Origin: Halpernia frigidisoli
GTDB taxonomy: Bacteria; Bacteroidota; Bacteroidia; Flavobacteriales; Weeksellaceae
DNA length: 64,000 nt
Reading direction: 5' to 3'
Assembly (NCBI RefSeq): GCF_900113805.1
Contig: NZ_FOQT01000004.1
Location: 62,001 to 126,000, forward strand
The position numbers and the translations under genes are program-made. Each line of letters starts with the position of its first letter. The stretch's first letter is position 1. The notes under the pieces are model-generated. The model saw nothing but the letters and a program-made list of their open reading frames with translations, searched no databases and was not told where the DNA came from. Positions 33,452 to 41,654 of the stretch are shown piece by piece.

Positions 33452-34834
33452 CTATATAAAGCTCTTGATTTTTTCAATCATTTTATCACCCAAATCGTCC
33501 GCTTCTTCTTGTGAAAAAGCTTCTGTATAAATTCTGATGATCGGTTCCGTATTTGATTTTCTTAAATGAACCCAATTATTTTCAAAATCAATTTTCACAC
33601 CATCAACAGTGGATACCTCTTCATTTTGATACTCTTTTTCCATTTTAGTTAAAAGTGAATCAACATCAATTTCCGGCGTTAACTGTATTTTTTTCTTACC
33701 CATAAAATAAGCTGGATAAGTTGCTCTTAATTCTGAAACTGTTTTATTTTCCTTCGATAAATGAGTCAAAAATAAAGCCACGCCAACTAAAGAATCTCTT
33801 CCGTAATGCAATTCTGGATAAATTATGCCGCCGTTTCCTTCACCGCCAATTACTGCGTTTTTTTCTTTCATTAAATTAACGACATTCACTTCGCCAACCG
33901 CACTTGCAAAATATTCGGAATCGTGTTTTTTTGCAACATCGCGTAAAGCACGGCTTGAACTTAAATTTGAAACAGCAACGCCTTTTTTATTTTTTAATAA
34001 ATAATCTGCAACAGCAACCAAAGTGTATTCTTCGCCGAACAAATCACCGTTCTCATCAACCAAAGCCAGACGATCAACATCTGGATCAACAACAATTCCA
34101 ACATCTGCTTTTTCGCTTTTTAACAGTTCGCAGATATCTCCCAAATGTTCTTTCAAAGGCTCCGGATTGTGTGGAAATTGTCCGTTTGGTTCGCAATAAA
34201 GTTTAATGGTTTCGCAACCTAATTTTTCTAAAAGCATCGGAATTGCAATTCCACCCGTAGAATTTACAGCGTCTAAAACTATTTTATAATTTTTTGCTTT
34301 AATGGCTTGTGCATCAACCATGGGCAAATCCAAGATTTGCTGAATGTGAATATCGAAAGCATCATTTCTTTCTTCATAAGTTCCCAAATCATCAACTTGC
34401 GCGAAATCAAAACTTTCATCTTCGGCTAATTTTAAAACATCTGCGCCATTTTCAGAATTGATGAATTCGCCTTTTTCATTCAGTAATTTTAAAGCATTCC
34501 ACTCTTTTGGATTGTGCGATGCTGTTAAAATTATGCCTCCGTCAGCGTTTAATTCAGGAATCATGATTTCAACAGTTGGTGTTGTGGAAAGTCCCAAATC
34601 GATGACATTTATTCCTAAACCTTGAAGCGTAGCACAAACCAAAGAATTCACCATTTTACCAGAAATTCTGGCGTCACGACCGACAACAATTGTGAGGTTT
34701 TTTTTATTTTTATTATTTTGGAGCCAGGTTCCGAACGCGGCTGAAAATTTCACCACATCTAATGGCGTTAAGTTTTCGTCAACTTTTCCACCGATTGTTC
34801 CGCGAATTCCGGATATACTTTTTATTAAGGACAT
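33452..34834 (-). CDS. glmM: Phosphoglucosamine/phosphomannomutase (glmM type)
   Basis: This 460-residue phosphohexomutase has the four-domain alpha-D-phosphohexomutase layout. The phosphoserine loop is TASHNPKEW with Ser106, the metal loop DPDVDR (250-255), the sugar loop GGEGNGG, and the C-terminal phosphate loop RKSNTEPIIRIYTEA. The GGEGNGG sugar loop is less GlmM-specific, so a dual phosphoglucosamine/phosphomannose role is possible; in this phylum it normally supplies glucosamine-1-phosphate for peptidoglycan and LPS. I chose the ATG at 34834 (MSLIKSISGIRG), which is the canonical start; the frame extends ten residues further to 34864. A -7 element lies upstream. Confidence 0.88.
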   Translation of the reverse strand: MSLIKSISGIRGTIGGKVDENLTPLDVVKFSAAFGTWLQNNKNKKNLTIVVGRDARISGKMVNSLVCATLQGLGINVIDLGLSTTPTVEIMIPELNADGGIILTASHNPKEWNALKLLNEKGEFINSENGADVLKLAEDESFDFAQVDDLGTYEERNDAFDIHIQQILDLPMVDAQAIKAKNYKIVLDAVNSTGGIAIPMLLEKLGCETIKLYCEPNGQFPHNPEPLKEHLGDICELLKSEKADVGIVVDPDVDRLALVDENGDLFGEEYTLVAVADYLLKNKKGVAVSNLSSSRALRDVAKKHDSEYFASAVGEVNVVNLMKEKNAVIGGEGNGGIIYPELHYGRDSLVGVALFLTHLSKENKTVSELRATYPAYFMGKKKIQLTPEIDVDSLLTKMEKEYQNEEVSTVDGVKIDFENNWVHLRKSNTEPIIRIYTEAFSQEEADDLGDKMIEKIKSFI

Positions 34835-34861
34835 AGAATTTTTATTAAATGTTTGCTTTTG

Positions 34862-34869
34862 CAAAAATA
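34862..34869 (-). promoter_or_regulatory. Possible -7 element of glmM
   Basis: On the minus strand this reads TATTTTTG, a TAnnTTTG match that would start transcription about 20 bases before the ATG at 34834. Confidence 0.4.
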
Positions 34870-34935
34870 GGGAAATTAGGACTGGAACTTTTCTTAAAAA
34901 AAGTTAAGAAATGAAAATATCTTCGTCGATATAAA

Positions 34936-35517
34936 TTAAAGATCCGTGAAAATATCGGTTGTTGAAAAATTTAATTCCGGGAAAGTTGTAGAAGTTATGA
35001 TATCACCTTCAATCATTGGTCGTAATCCGATATAAATACCATCTTTTAAAACAAAAACCTGAATATATTTATCTGTGGGATGCACTAACCAGTATTCTGT
35101 AACACCAGATTCTTCGTAGATACTGTATTTATGCTTCATTTCTTTTTTAGTATTTCCTGGTGATAAAATCTCTACTATTAAATCCGGCGCACCAAGGCAA
35201 CCTTTATCATCGAGTTTAGTTAAATCACAAATGACACATAAATCTGGCTGTACTACCGTAAAAATATCTCCATTTTTATTTGGAAGACGTACATCGAATG
35301 GCGCGAAATAAACTTTACAAGGTTGATTTTGAAAATAATTGTAAAATTTTATATTAAGATTTTGCAAAATTTCCTGATGAATTCTTGCTGGTGCAGGACT
35401 CATTTTGAAAATTTTACCTTTAAATAATTCCACTCGTTCCTTTAATCTCCAAAGAAAATAATCGGCGTAAGTGTAGGTTTTATTTTCATCGAGTTGATCC
35501 AAACTTGTAATTATCAT
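34936..35517 (-). CDS. Uma2/DUF820-type PD-(D/E)XK nuclease-like protein
   Basis: This 193-residue protein has the Uma2 layout of a small restriction-like fold: ELFKGKIFKMSPAPARIHQEI near residue 33, then VVQPDLCVICD (Asp), then LIVEILSPGNTKKEMKHKYS (Glu and Lys of the active site). A terminal part with YWLVHPTDKYIQVF follows. The acidic and Lys residues expected of the active site are present. These proteins are abundant in cyanobacteria and some Bacteroidota and of uncertain role; a link to mobile elements has been suggested. I chose the ATG at 35517 (MIITSLDQLDEN). It is next to the feo locus on the same strand, 49 bases from the Cys-rich protein gene. Confidence 0.82.
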   Translation of the reverse strand: MIITSLDQLDENKTYTYADYFLWRLKERVELFKGKIFKMSPAPARIHQEILQNLNIKFYNYFQNQPCKVYFAPFDVRLPNKNGDIFTVVQPDLCVICDLTKLDDKGCLGAPDLIVEILSPGNTKKEMKHKYSIYEESGVTEYWLVHPTDKYIQVFVLKDGIYIGLRPMIEGDIITSTTFPELNFSTTDIFTDL

Positions 35518-35566
35518 TGCATTATTTTTATCAAAGTTAATTAAAATCAATTATAATTATTTAAAT

Positions 35567-35716
35567 TCAAGAACATCCACAATCCTGATCACAACCTGGT
35601 TTCCCTTTTTTAAATTTTTTAGCGGAAAAATTTTTAGCAATAATTTTGAATAAATAAAATCCTGCTACAAGGAAAACGATAGCAATAATGATATATTGAA
35701 ATACTAAAGCGTTCAT
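35567..35716 (-). CDS. FeoB-associated Cys-rich membrane protein
   Basis: This 49-residue protein has one membrane helix (IIIAIVFLVAGFYLF, about 9-23), a basic stretch and a Cys-rich tail (GCDQDCGCS). This is the pattern of the FeoB-associated Cys-rich protein that accompanies feoB in Bacteroidota; the role is unproven but the Cys tail could handle ferrous iron. I chose the ATG at 35716. It lies 28 bases downstream of feoB, in the same orientation, so the feoB-Cys-rich unit is probably co-transcribed. Confidence 0.85.
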   Translation of the reverse strand: MNALVFQYIIIAIVFLVAGFYLFKIIAKNFSAKKFKKGKPGCDQDCGCS

Positions 35717-35744
35717 AATTTTAAATTTAATAAAAATTAAAATT

Positions 35745-37775
35745 TTACTTAAAAACCTGATAAACAATCAGTGACGCGAAATAGGCGAGCCCAGACATTC
35801 CCAAAAGTTGAACCAAAGTCCAGCGCCAGGATTTTGTCTCTTTATACACGACGGCAATTGTAGAAACGCACTGCATCGCAAAAGCATAAAAAATTAAGAT
35901 AGAAAGTCCGGTGGCAAAATTGAAGACTTTATCACCGTTTGGTTTCGTGTCATTTCGCATTTTATCAACAATTCTTGTATCTGCAGAATCATCGTCTAAG
36001 GAATATAAAGTCGACATTGTACCGACAAAAACTTCGCGAGCCACGAAACTTGTTAAAATTCCAACGCCCATTTTCCAGTCGTAACCAAGTGGCGCAATCA
36101 CAGGTTCTATGGATTTTCCCATTTTAGCCAGATAAGAATTTTCTAATTTCACATCTGTTGATACATAATCTTTAGTTTGAGTTGATGGTCCGAAATAACT
36201 AAAAACCCAGATGATGATACTTACAATAAAAATTATTTTTCCTGCACCGGTGATAAATTCCCAAACTTTACCTAAAGTTAATTTAAAATTATAGCGCCAA
36301 AGAGGCATTTTATAAGCGGGCAGATCCATTACAAGAAAACTTCTGGAAGTATCTTTAATAATTTTTTTTAAAATTAATGAACCCAAAAGTGCCATGAAAA
36401 ATCCCAGAAAATACATCAACATCAGCATCAACGCCTTGTATTGAATACCCAAAAATGTTTTATCTGAAATAACCAGAGCAATGATAATACTGTAAACCGG
36501 CAATCTCGCAGAACACGTCATGAAAGGAGTTACCAAAATTGTGATCAATCTTTCCTTCACGTTTTCGATGTTTCTGGTGGACATAATTGCTGGAATTGCG
36601 CACGCCGTTCCGGAAACTAATGGAACAATACTTTTTCCGTGCAACCCAAAAGGTTTTAAAAAACGATCCATCAGGAAAATCACCCTTGCCATGTAACCGG
36701 AATCTTCCAGTAAATAAAGGAAATATAATAAAATACCGATTTGAGGTGCAAAAACCATTATTCCGCCAATTCCCGGAATTATTCCATTGGAAATCAGAGA
36801 ATTTATTGGTCCTGACGGTAAGTTTGTAGAAGTAAAATCAGATAAAACAATAAAGAATTCTTCAATCCATTTCATAGGATATTCTGCCAAAAAGAAAACA
36901 CTTTGAAAAATAACCAATAACACGATGGCAAAAATTAAATAGCCAAAAACTGGATGAACCAGCAATTTGTCTAATTTCTCCGTTAAAAGTTCTTTAAACT
37001 GAGGTTTTTTAGTTAAAACCTGAGAAACTGTTTTGTCGATTTTTTGATAGCGCCGAACTGTCTCTTGTGCTTGTAACCTTTTTGGAACGAGGCATTTAAC
37101 ATCATTTTGCATCAACCGGTCATTTACCGTTTCGATTTTCCCGAGATAAGTATCAGATGCTAAAAGTGTCCAAACTTTATATTGATTGCTTTCGTGAGTG
37201 GTTTGTAAAATATTAAAAACCAAACCTTTTTGCTCCATTGGAATTTCAAAAGAAGCTTCGGATGACACTGAAAATTGTTTTTTAAAAACCGCTTCTCTTA
37301 AATCTTCAATACCAACATTAGCTTTCGCATTGGTTTTAATAATTGTGACGTTCAAAAGTTTGGATAGCAGGTCTAAATCTAAATTAATACCGCGTCTTTC
37401 GGCCTGATCAATTTGATTTACGACTAAAAGAATAGGAATTCCCAAATCCTGAATTTGCTGAAATAATAAAAGTCCGCGTTTTATGCTTAAAGCTTCTAAA
37501 ACGTAGACGACACCGGCGTAATTTTGCTGTTCTTCAATTAAAAATTTAGTAAAAATTGCCTCGTCTTCAGAACCCGGATAGACAGAATAAGATCCTGGTA
37601 GATCCACAACTTCAGTTTCCTGATTTTTATAACTATAACTTCCGGAATGACTTGCAACAGTTACACCGGCGTAATTTCCGGTTTTTTGTTTTTTATTACA
37701 AAGCCAGTTAAAAATAGTGGATTTCCCGACGTTTGGGTTTCCTACTAAAATTATTTCCTGTTTGTTGTTGGGCAT
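35745..37775 (-). CDS. feoB: Ferrous iron transporter FeoB
   Basis: This 676-residue inner-membrane transporter imports Fe(II). The N-terminal G domain has GNPNVGKST (about residues 12-20), DLPGSYS and NQID, followed by a GDI-type helical region and then the membrane part with two Gate-type repeats (MARVIFLMDRFLKPFGLHGKS; LVSGTACAIPAIMSTR; VAREVFVGTMSTLYS). The Cys of SGTACAIPA is the conserved membrane Cys of the family. Length is normal for the compact FeoB of this phylum. feoA is upstream on the same strand (84 bases apart) and the Cys-rich protein downstream. Confidence 0.97.
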   Translation of the reverse strand: MPNNKQEIILVGNPNVGKSTIFNWLCNKKQKTGNYAGVTVASHSGSYSYKNQETEVVDLPGSYSVYPGSEDEAIFTKFLIEEQQNYAGVVYVLEALSIKRGLLLFQQIQDLGIPILLVVNQIDQAERRGINLDLDLLSKLLNVTIIKTNAKANVGIEDLREAVFKKQFSVSSEASFEIPMEQKGLVFNILQTTHESNQYKVWTLLASDTYLGKIETVNDRLMQNDVKCLVPKRLQAQETVRRYQKIDKTVSQVLTKKPQFKELLTEKLDKLLVHPVFGYLIFAIVLLVIFQSVFFLAEYPMKWIEEFFIVLSDFTSTNLPSGPINSLISNGIIPGIGGIMVFAPQIGILLYFLYLLEDSGYMARVIFLMDRFLKPFGLHGKSIVPLVSGTACAIPAIMSTRNIENVKERLITILVTPFMTCSARLPVYSIIIALVISDKTFLGIQYKALMLMLMYFLGFFMALLGSLILKKIIKDTSRSFLVMDLPAYKMPLWRYNFKLTLGKVWEFITGAGKIIFIVSIIIWVFSYFGPSTQTKDYVSTDVKLENSYLAKMGKSIEPVIAPLGYDWKMGVGILTSFVAREVFVGTMSTLYSLDDDSADTRIVDKMRNDTKPNGDKVFNFATGLSILIFYAFAMQCVSTIAVVYKETKSWRWTLVQLLGMSGLAYFASLIVYQVFK

Positions 37776-37859
37776 TTAATTAGAAATTAGATTTTAGACA
37801 TTAGATGTTGAACTAAATCTAAATTTGATCAGAAATCTTAAGTGATTTTATTTAATAAA

Positions 37860-38114
37860 TTAAATAATTGATTTAACAAAAATATACTGTGCTTCCTCTT
37901 CACGCAAAGCTATCCTGCTTTTTTCTTCTCCAAATTCAATGTAAAGAGGACCTTTAAACGGCGCCTGGTAAAGAATTTTAAAAACAGTTTCCGGTAGAAG
38001 ACCCATCTCAATAATTTTCGTCGGCATTTTTAGGTTATCATTGTCATAACCTTCTATTTTTCCGATCTTATTTTTCGGAAAACAACACAATTTATTTGAC
38101 AGATCTGCTTTCAA
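37860..38114 (-). CDS. feoA: FeoA-domain protein (TTG start)
   Basis: This 84-residue SH3-like protein supports FeoB and interacts with its cytoplasmic part. Family phrases are IIEMGLLPETVFKILYQAPFKGPLYIEFG and a final strand ISRIALREEEAQYIFV-like ending. The start codon appears to be TTG at 38114 (MKADLSNKLCCFPKNKIGKI): no in-frame ATG gives a full domain, an in-frame stop lies a short way upstream, and a -7 element fits a start near 38125. It forms a unit with feoB after 84 bases. Confidence 0.85.
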   Translation of the reverse strand: MKADLSNKLCCFPKNKIGKIEGYDNDNLKMPTKIIEMGLLPETVFKILYQAPFKGPLYIEFGEEKSRIALREEEAQYIFVKSII

Positions 38115-38131
38115 TGCTTTAATTTGTAGTG

Positions 38132-38139
38132 CAAATATA
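38132..38139 (-). promoter_or_regulatory. -7 element of feoA-feoB
   Basis: On the minus strand this reads TATATTTG. Transcription would begin near 38125, about 10 bases ahead of the TTG start codon at 38114. No clear Fur box was seen. Confidence 0.5.
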
Positions 38140-38197
38140 GTTATTTAAATTTAATCTAAATAAGCATTTTGCTAAAGTTGGTGTTTTATCATAAAAA

Positions 38198-38226
38198 AAA
38201 CCGAAAGCAATTTACTTCCGGTTTTT
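38198..38226 (-). terminator. Terminator of the intact GLPGLI gene
   Basis: A stem of AAACCGAAAG against CTTCCGGTTT (one mismatch) with a T run on the minus strand lies downstream of the stop at 38248. Confidence 0.7.
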
Positions 38227-38247
38227 AAAAAAAATTAATTCTCTAAT

Positions 38248-39132
38248 CTATTTTTTTGAAGGCGAGTACATTTCTATAGGATTATTATTTGCGTCATAAA
38301 AATCGCGCGTCATTTTTTCCTGTTTTTTTAGCATATCGCCAATTGTTCCGTCCATTCCCGGCATTTTTCTGTCCATCATTTCTTTTGTAAGCATCGGTCT
38401 CATCGTCGCAAACGGATCTTTTTTGTATTCTGCTAAAGTTTTTTCAAATTTATCACGTGGGATCACTGTTAGTTTTCCGGCGCCGCCAGGTGTGATTGTT
38501 TCAGCGTAAGATAATTCCTGAAAATTTTCTACTTTTTTATTTCCTCGTAATAACCAGGAATAATTTTTAGCAGAATCTTCTACTTTAACGATCAATCCAG
38601 GAAGACCTGCGAATTTATATGGACCATCCTGAAACGGAAGATCTGTACTAAACCACGCTGTCCATTGTCTTCCGCCATATTCTGTAGTGGCTTTTTGCGT
38701 ATTATAATCACCGATTTTTTCTTTATCATTGCTGATTTTCCAGTTGAATTTCGGTTCTTCTGTGTAAGCAATTTGCATAGGCGTAAAACCGCTGGAAATT
38801 CTATCGCTGTATGTTTCTTTCATTGCTGGATATTCTTTTTCAACTTTATATCCAAATTTTGGCATCGTGATCGTTTTTGAAAGATCCTTAAACGCGCCAG
38901 ATTTCTGCATTTCTTCTACTGCAATTTTCATGATTGAATCCTGCGCTACCAAGGTATAATCGCGGTAAAGGGATTTGTCTTTCGTAATATCCAAAATTGT
39001 CATCACTTTTTCCACTTTCGTAGAATCCTGTTTAGGCTTAAAAGTTAATTCATAGAAAAAGCGATTTGCTGTAACCTGCGCATTCAGAACGATTGTCGCT
39101 GCTAATAATGCTATTGATAAGTATTTTTTCAT
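38248..39132 (-). CDS. GLPGLI family protein (intact)
   Basis: This 294-residue secreted protein has a signal peptide (LSIALLAATIVLNAQ) and the signature GLPGLI motif in DGPYKFAGLPGLIVKVED (about residue 175). It also has the upstream ATTEYGGRQWTAWFS phrase and the C-terminal YKKDPFATMRPMLTKE. GLPGLI proteins are a flavobacterial family of unknown function, thought to act in the envelope. This copy is complete and gives a reference for the frameshifted second copy at 45023-45896. It is not next to a large barrel gene; its neighbours are feoA and the divergent TetR gene. Confidence 0.9.
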   Translation of the reverse strand: MKKYLSIALLAATIVLNAQVTANRFFYELTFKPKQDSTKVEKVMTILDITKDKSLYRDYTLVAQDSIMKIAVEEMQKSGAFKDLSKTITMPKFGYKVEKEYPAMKETYSDRISSGFTPMQIAYTEEPKFNWKISNDKEKIGDYNTQKATTEYGGRQWTAWFSTDLPFQDGPYKFAGLPGLIVKVEDSAKNYSWLLRGNKKVENFQELSYAETITPGGAGKLTVIPRDKFEKTLAEYKKDPFATMRPMLTKEMMDRKMPGMDGTIGDMLKKQEKMTRDFYDANNNPIEMYSPSKK

Positions 39133-39274
39133 AATGTTATTATTTGCTCTAATTAGTAGTAGTTTTAAAAATTTGTTACAATTAACCAGAAAAATTTTTT
39201 AGTAGTAATGCTATTATATAATATTATAAAACTATTATAGAAAGTTTCAATTGGATTACTGACAAAATTAATAC

Positions 39275-39282
39275 TATTTTTG
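39275..39282 (+). promoter_or_regulatory. -7 element of the tetR-ABC-HlyD-TolC operon
   Basis: TATTTTTG fits TAnnTTTG. ATTG at 39250-39253 is a -33-like match with a 21-base spacer. Transcription would start near 39289, only about eight bases before the GTG at 39297. Two CTATTATA copies (39211-39218 and 39232-39239) are 21 bases apart upstream. Confidence 0.55.
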
Positions 39283-39296
39283 GAAAAAATTTAAAA

Positions 39297-39977
39297 GTGG
39301 AATTCCAGTTAAAGTTTAAAGTAAATCATTCTTTATATCTTAAAGATCCTGAGGAAAGTACAATTGGTAAAGCCATTATTTCTGAGGCCATTAATCTTAT
39401 ATTCGATATAGGATTTGAACAGTTTAATTTTAAAAAATTATCTCAGGAAATTAAAACAACTGAGGCAACTGTTTACAGATATTTTGCAAGTAAGCAGAAA
39501 CTATTGTTATACATAATGAGTTGGTACTGGCAATATTTAGAATTTCAAACAAAGATGAGCGTTTTAAATAAAAATAATGCAAAGGAAAAATTAGAGCTGA
39601 TTCTGGAAGTAATTACCCATAATTTTTCTTCCGATGACAGTTTACTTAATATTGATCTGGATAAATTAAACTCAATTGTGATCAGCGAAAGCAGCAAAGT
39701 TTATCTGGTAAAAGAAGTTGATGAAATTAATAGTGAAATGGCTTATCATCCATTAAAAAATTACTGTCTCTATATTTCTCAGATCATAAAAGAATTTCGA
39801 CCGGATTATGAATTCCCAAATTCTTTGGCAAGTACAATTTTGGAAACGTCTCATGATCAGCAGTTTTTCAGTGAACATTTAAATAAACTAACGGATAATT
39901 TTGAGAAAAAAGACCATAAACTATACGTTTTAAAATATTTGAATCATCTACTTTTTGACGTCTTAAAAAATAACTGA
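39297..39977 (+). CDS. TetR/AcrR-family transcriptional regulator
   Basis: This 226-residue regulator has an N-terminal TetR helix-turn-helix (about 22-70, with AIISEAINLIFDIGFEQFNFK and TEATVYRYFASKQKLLLYIM) and a ligand-binding helical C-terminal part. It starts with GTG at 39297; no better start is seen. It is the first gene of a four-gene cluster with an ABC ATPase/permease (two bases after its stop), a HlyD-type adaptor and a TolC-type channel, so it is likely the local repressor. The ligand is unknown. Confidence 0.9.
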   Translation: MEFQLKFKVNHSLYLKDPEESTIGKAIISEAINLIFDIGFEQFNFKKLSQEIKTTEATVYRYFASKQKLLLYIMSWYWQYLEFQTKMSVLNKNNAKEKLELILEVITHNFSSDDSLLNIDLDKLNSIVISESSKVYLVKEVDEINSEMAYHPLKNYCLYISQIIKEFRPDYEFPNSLASTILETSHDQQFFSEHLNKLTDNFEKKDHKLYVLKYLNHLLFDVLKNN

Positions 39978-39979
39978 AA

Positions 39980-41647
39980 ATGGCAGATAAAAATTATAAA
40001 GAACAAGGTTTAAAACTTTTCAAATATATTACTAAAGAAAGAAAAGATGTAGCAAATATATATTTCTACGCTATTTTTAGCGGTTTAGTACAGTTGAGTT
40101 TACCACTTGGTATTCAGGCAATTGTGAGTTACGCAATGGGTGCAACGATGGTTACTTCCATCTATTTACTTATAGCGCTGGTTGTCGCAGGAACTTGGCT
40201 TGTTGGTTTTTTTAGGCTAAAAGTAATGCAGATCATTGAGAAAATTCAGCAAAAAATCTTTGTGGAATATTCGATTGCTTTTGCCGAAAAACTTCCCAAA
40301 CTTAATCTAACAAAAATCAATAAATATTTTTTACCGGAATTGGTAAATCGGTTCTTTGACACACAAAATCTTCAAAAAGGTATTTCTAAAATCTTACTTG
40401 AAATTCCTACAGCCATCATTCAAATAATTTTTGGAATTATTCTGCTGTCCTTATACAATCCCTATTTTTTAATTTTTGGTTTAATTGTTTTGCTTGGTGT
40501 ATTTTTTATTTTTAGAATTACAATGGAACAGGGCATTGCGTCAAGTTTAGATGAAAGTGACAGAAAATATGAAGTTGCATCGTGGCTGGAGGATATCGCC
40601 AGTTCTGTAAAAACCTTTAAAAATGATTCTACAACTAAGATGCATCTTCACGAAACAGATCATTTGGTAGGAAAATATTTAGAAGACAGAACGTCGCATT
40701 TTAAAGTGCTCTACTTTCAATATAAAACAATTGTTTTTTTTAAAGTTGTGATTATCCTTACGATGCTTGCGATAGCGACTTATTTATTGATAAATCAACA
40801 GTTAAACATTGGTGCTTTTATCGCTACAGAGATTGTAGTAATTATGATAATGTCGGCTGTGGAAATTCTGATCAAAAACTTAGAAAGTTATTACGATATG
40901 ATCACAGCGATGGTAAAACTTTCGAAAGTGCTGGATCTTCAGGAGGAAAGCACCGGCGAAATGACTCTAAAAGATACAGATCAAGGTTTCGAGATTGAAT
41001 TTAAAAATGTAAGTGTTTCTATAAATGACTCAATGCCAATTTTGGAAGATGTTAATTTTAAAATTTTACAGAATAGTATCACCGCTATCTCAGGTAATTT
41101 AGGAACCGGTAAAAGTATTTTGATGAATATTTTTGCAGGATTTTATGAACCAACTGCAGGTAAAATTTTTTATGATAAAACACCTTTCAATAATATCAAT
41201 AAAAATATATTTAGAAACCAAATTGGTATTTTTCTGGAAGACGTCGGTATAATTAAAGGTAATATTTTTCAAAATATACAGATAGGAAATCCTGAAATTA
41301 CACCAGAAGATATCACGAAAGCAGCAATAGAATTAGGTTTGGATAATTTCACGGAATATTTTTCGAACGGTTATTTTACAGAAATCAGTGAAACGGACAG
41401 CCAGCTTTCGTTTAGCTTCAGAAAAATGATTCTGCTGCTAAGAGCAGTTCTTGGAAATACTAGATTACTTCTTTTAGAAGATCCATTTGAGGGTTTTGAC
41501 GAAACTATAAAAGATAAAATCTGGGATTATCTTCAAAACAAATCTTTGCATAAAAATATTATTTTGGCCACCAAAGAAGAGCGTTTTATTGCAAAAGCTG
41601 ACCACCATTTATTTTTAGCCAAAGGCACGGTTCAATCTTTAAAATAG
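39980..41647 (+). CDS. ABC transporter permease-ATPase with degenerate nucleotide-binding domain
   Basis: This 555-residue half-transporter has a membrane domain (about 20-310, six helices) and a C-terminal ATPase domain. Walker A is intact (GNLGTGKS, 372-379), but the other motifs differ from consensus: Q-loop Gln is replaced by Glu420 (IFLEDVG), the LSGGQ signature reads LSFSF (476-480), Walker B is LLLLED with Glu and Asp swapped (500-501), and the H-loop His is Lys532 (ATKEER). The order and spacing are normal, so the fold is kept. The neighbours (HlyD-type, TolC-type) make it the inner-membrane part of a type I-like export machine. It lacks the N-terminal peptidase domain of bacteriocin exporters. 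ATP may be bound but hydrolysis is in doubt. Confidence 0.88.
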   Translation: MADKNYKEQGLKLFKYITKERKDVANIYFYAIFSGLVQLSLPLGIQAIVSYAMGATMVTSIYLLIALVVAGTWLVGFFRLKVMQIIEKIQQKIFVEYSIAFAEKLPKLNLTKINKYFLPELVNRFFDTQNLQKGISKILLEIPTAIIQIIFGIILLSLYNPYFLIFGLIVLLGVFFIFRITMEQGIASSLDESDRKYEVASWLEDIASSVKTFKNDSTTKMHLHETDHLVGKYLEDRTSHFKVLYFQYKTIVFFKVVIILTMLAIATYLLINQQLNIGAFIATEIVVIMIMSAVEILIKNLESYYDMITAMVKLSKVLDLQEESTGEMTLKDTDQGFEIEFKNVSVSINDSMPILEDVNFKILQNSITAISGNLGTGKSILMNIFAGFYEPTAGKIFYDKTPFNNINKNIFRNQIGIFLEDVGIIKGNIFQNIQIGNPEITPEDITKAAIELGLDNFTEYFSNGYFTEISETDSQLSFSFRKMILLLRAVLGNTRLLLLEDPFEGFDETIKDKIWDYLQNKSLHKNIILATKEERFIAKADHHLFLAKGTVQSLK

Positions 41648-41654
41648 TATCAAA

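Noticed and set aside
38115-38247. Fur box or riboswitch in front of feoA
   Set aside because: Only a -7 element and the terminator of the GLPGLI gene are visible; no palindrome of the Fur type is found.
39211-39239. TetR operator upstream of the exporter operon
   Set aside because: Only a direct CTATTATA repeat with 21-base spacing and AT-rich palindromes are seen; a convincing inverted repeat is missing.
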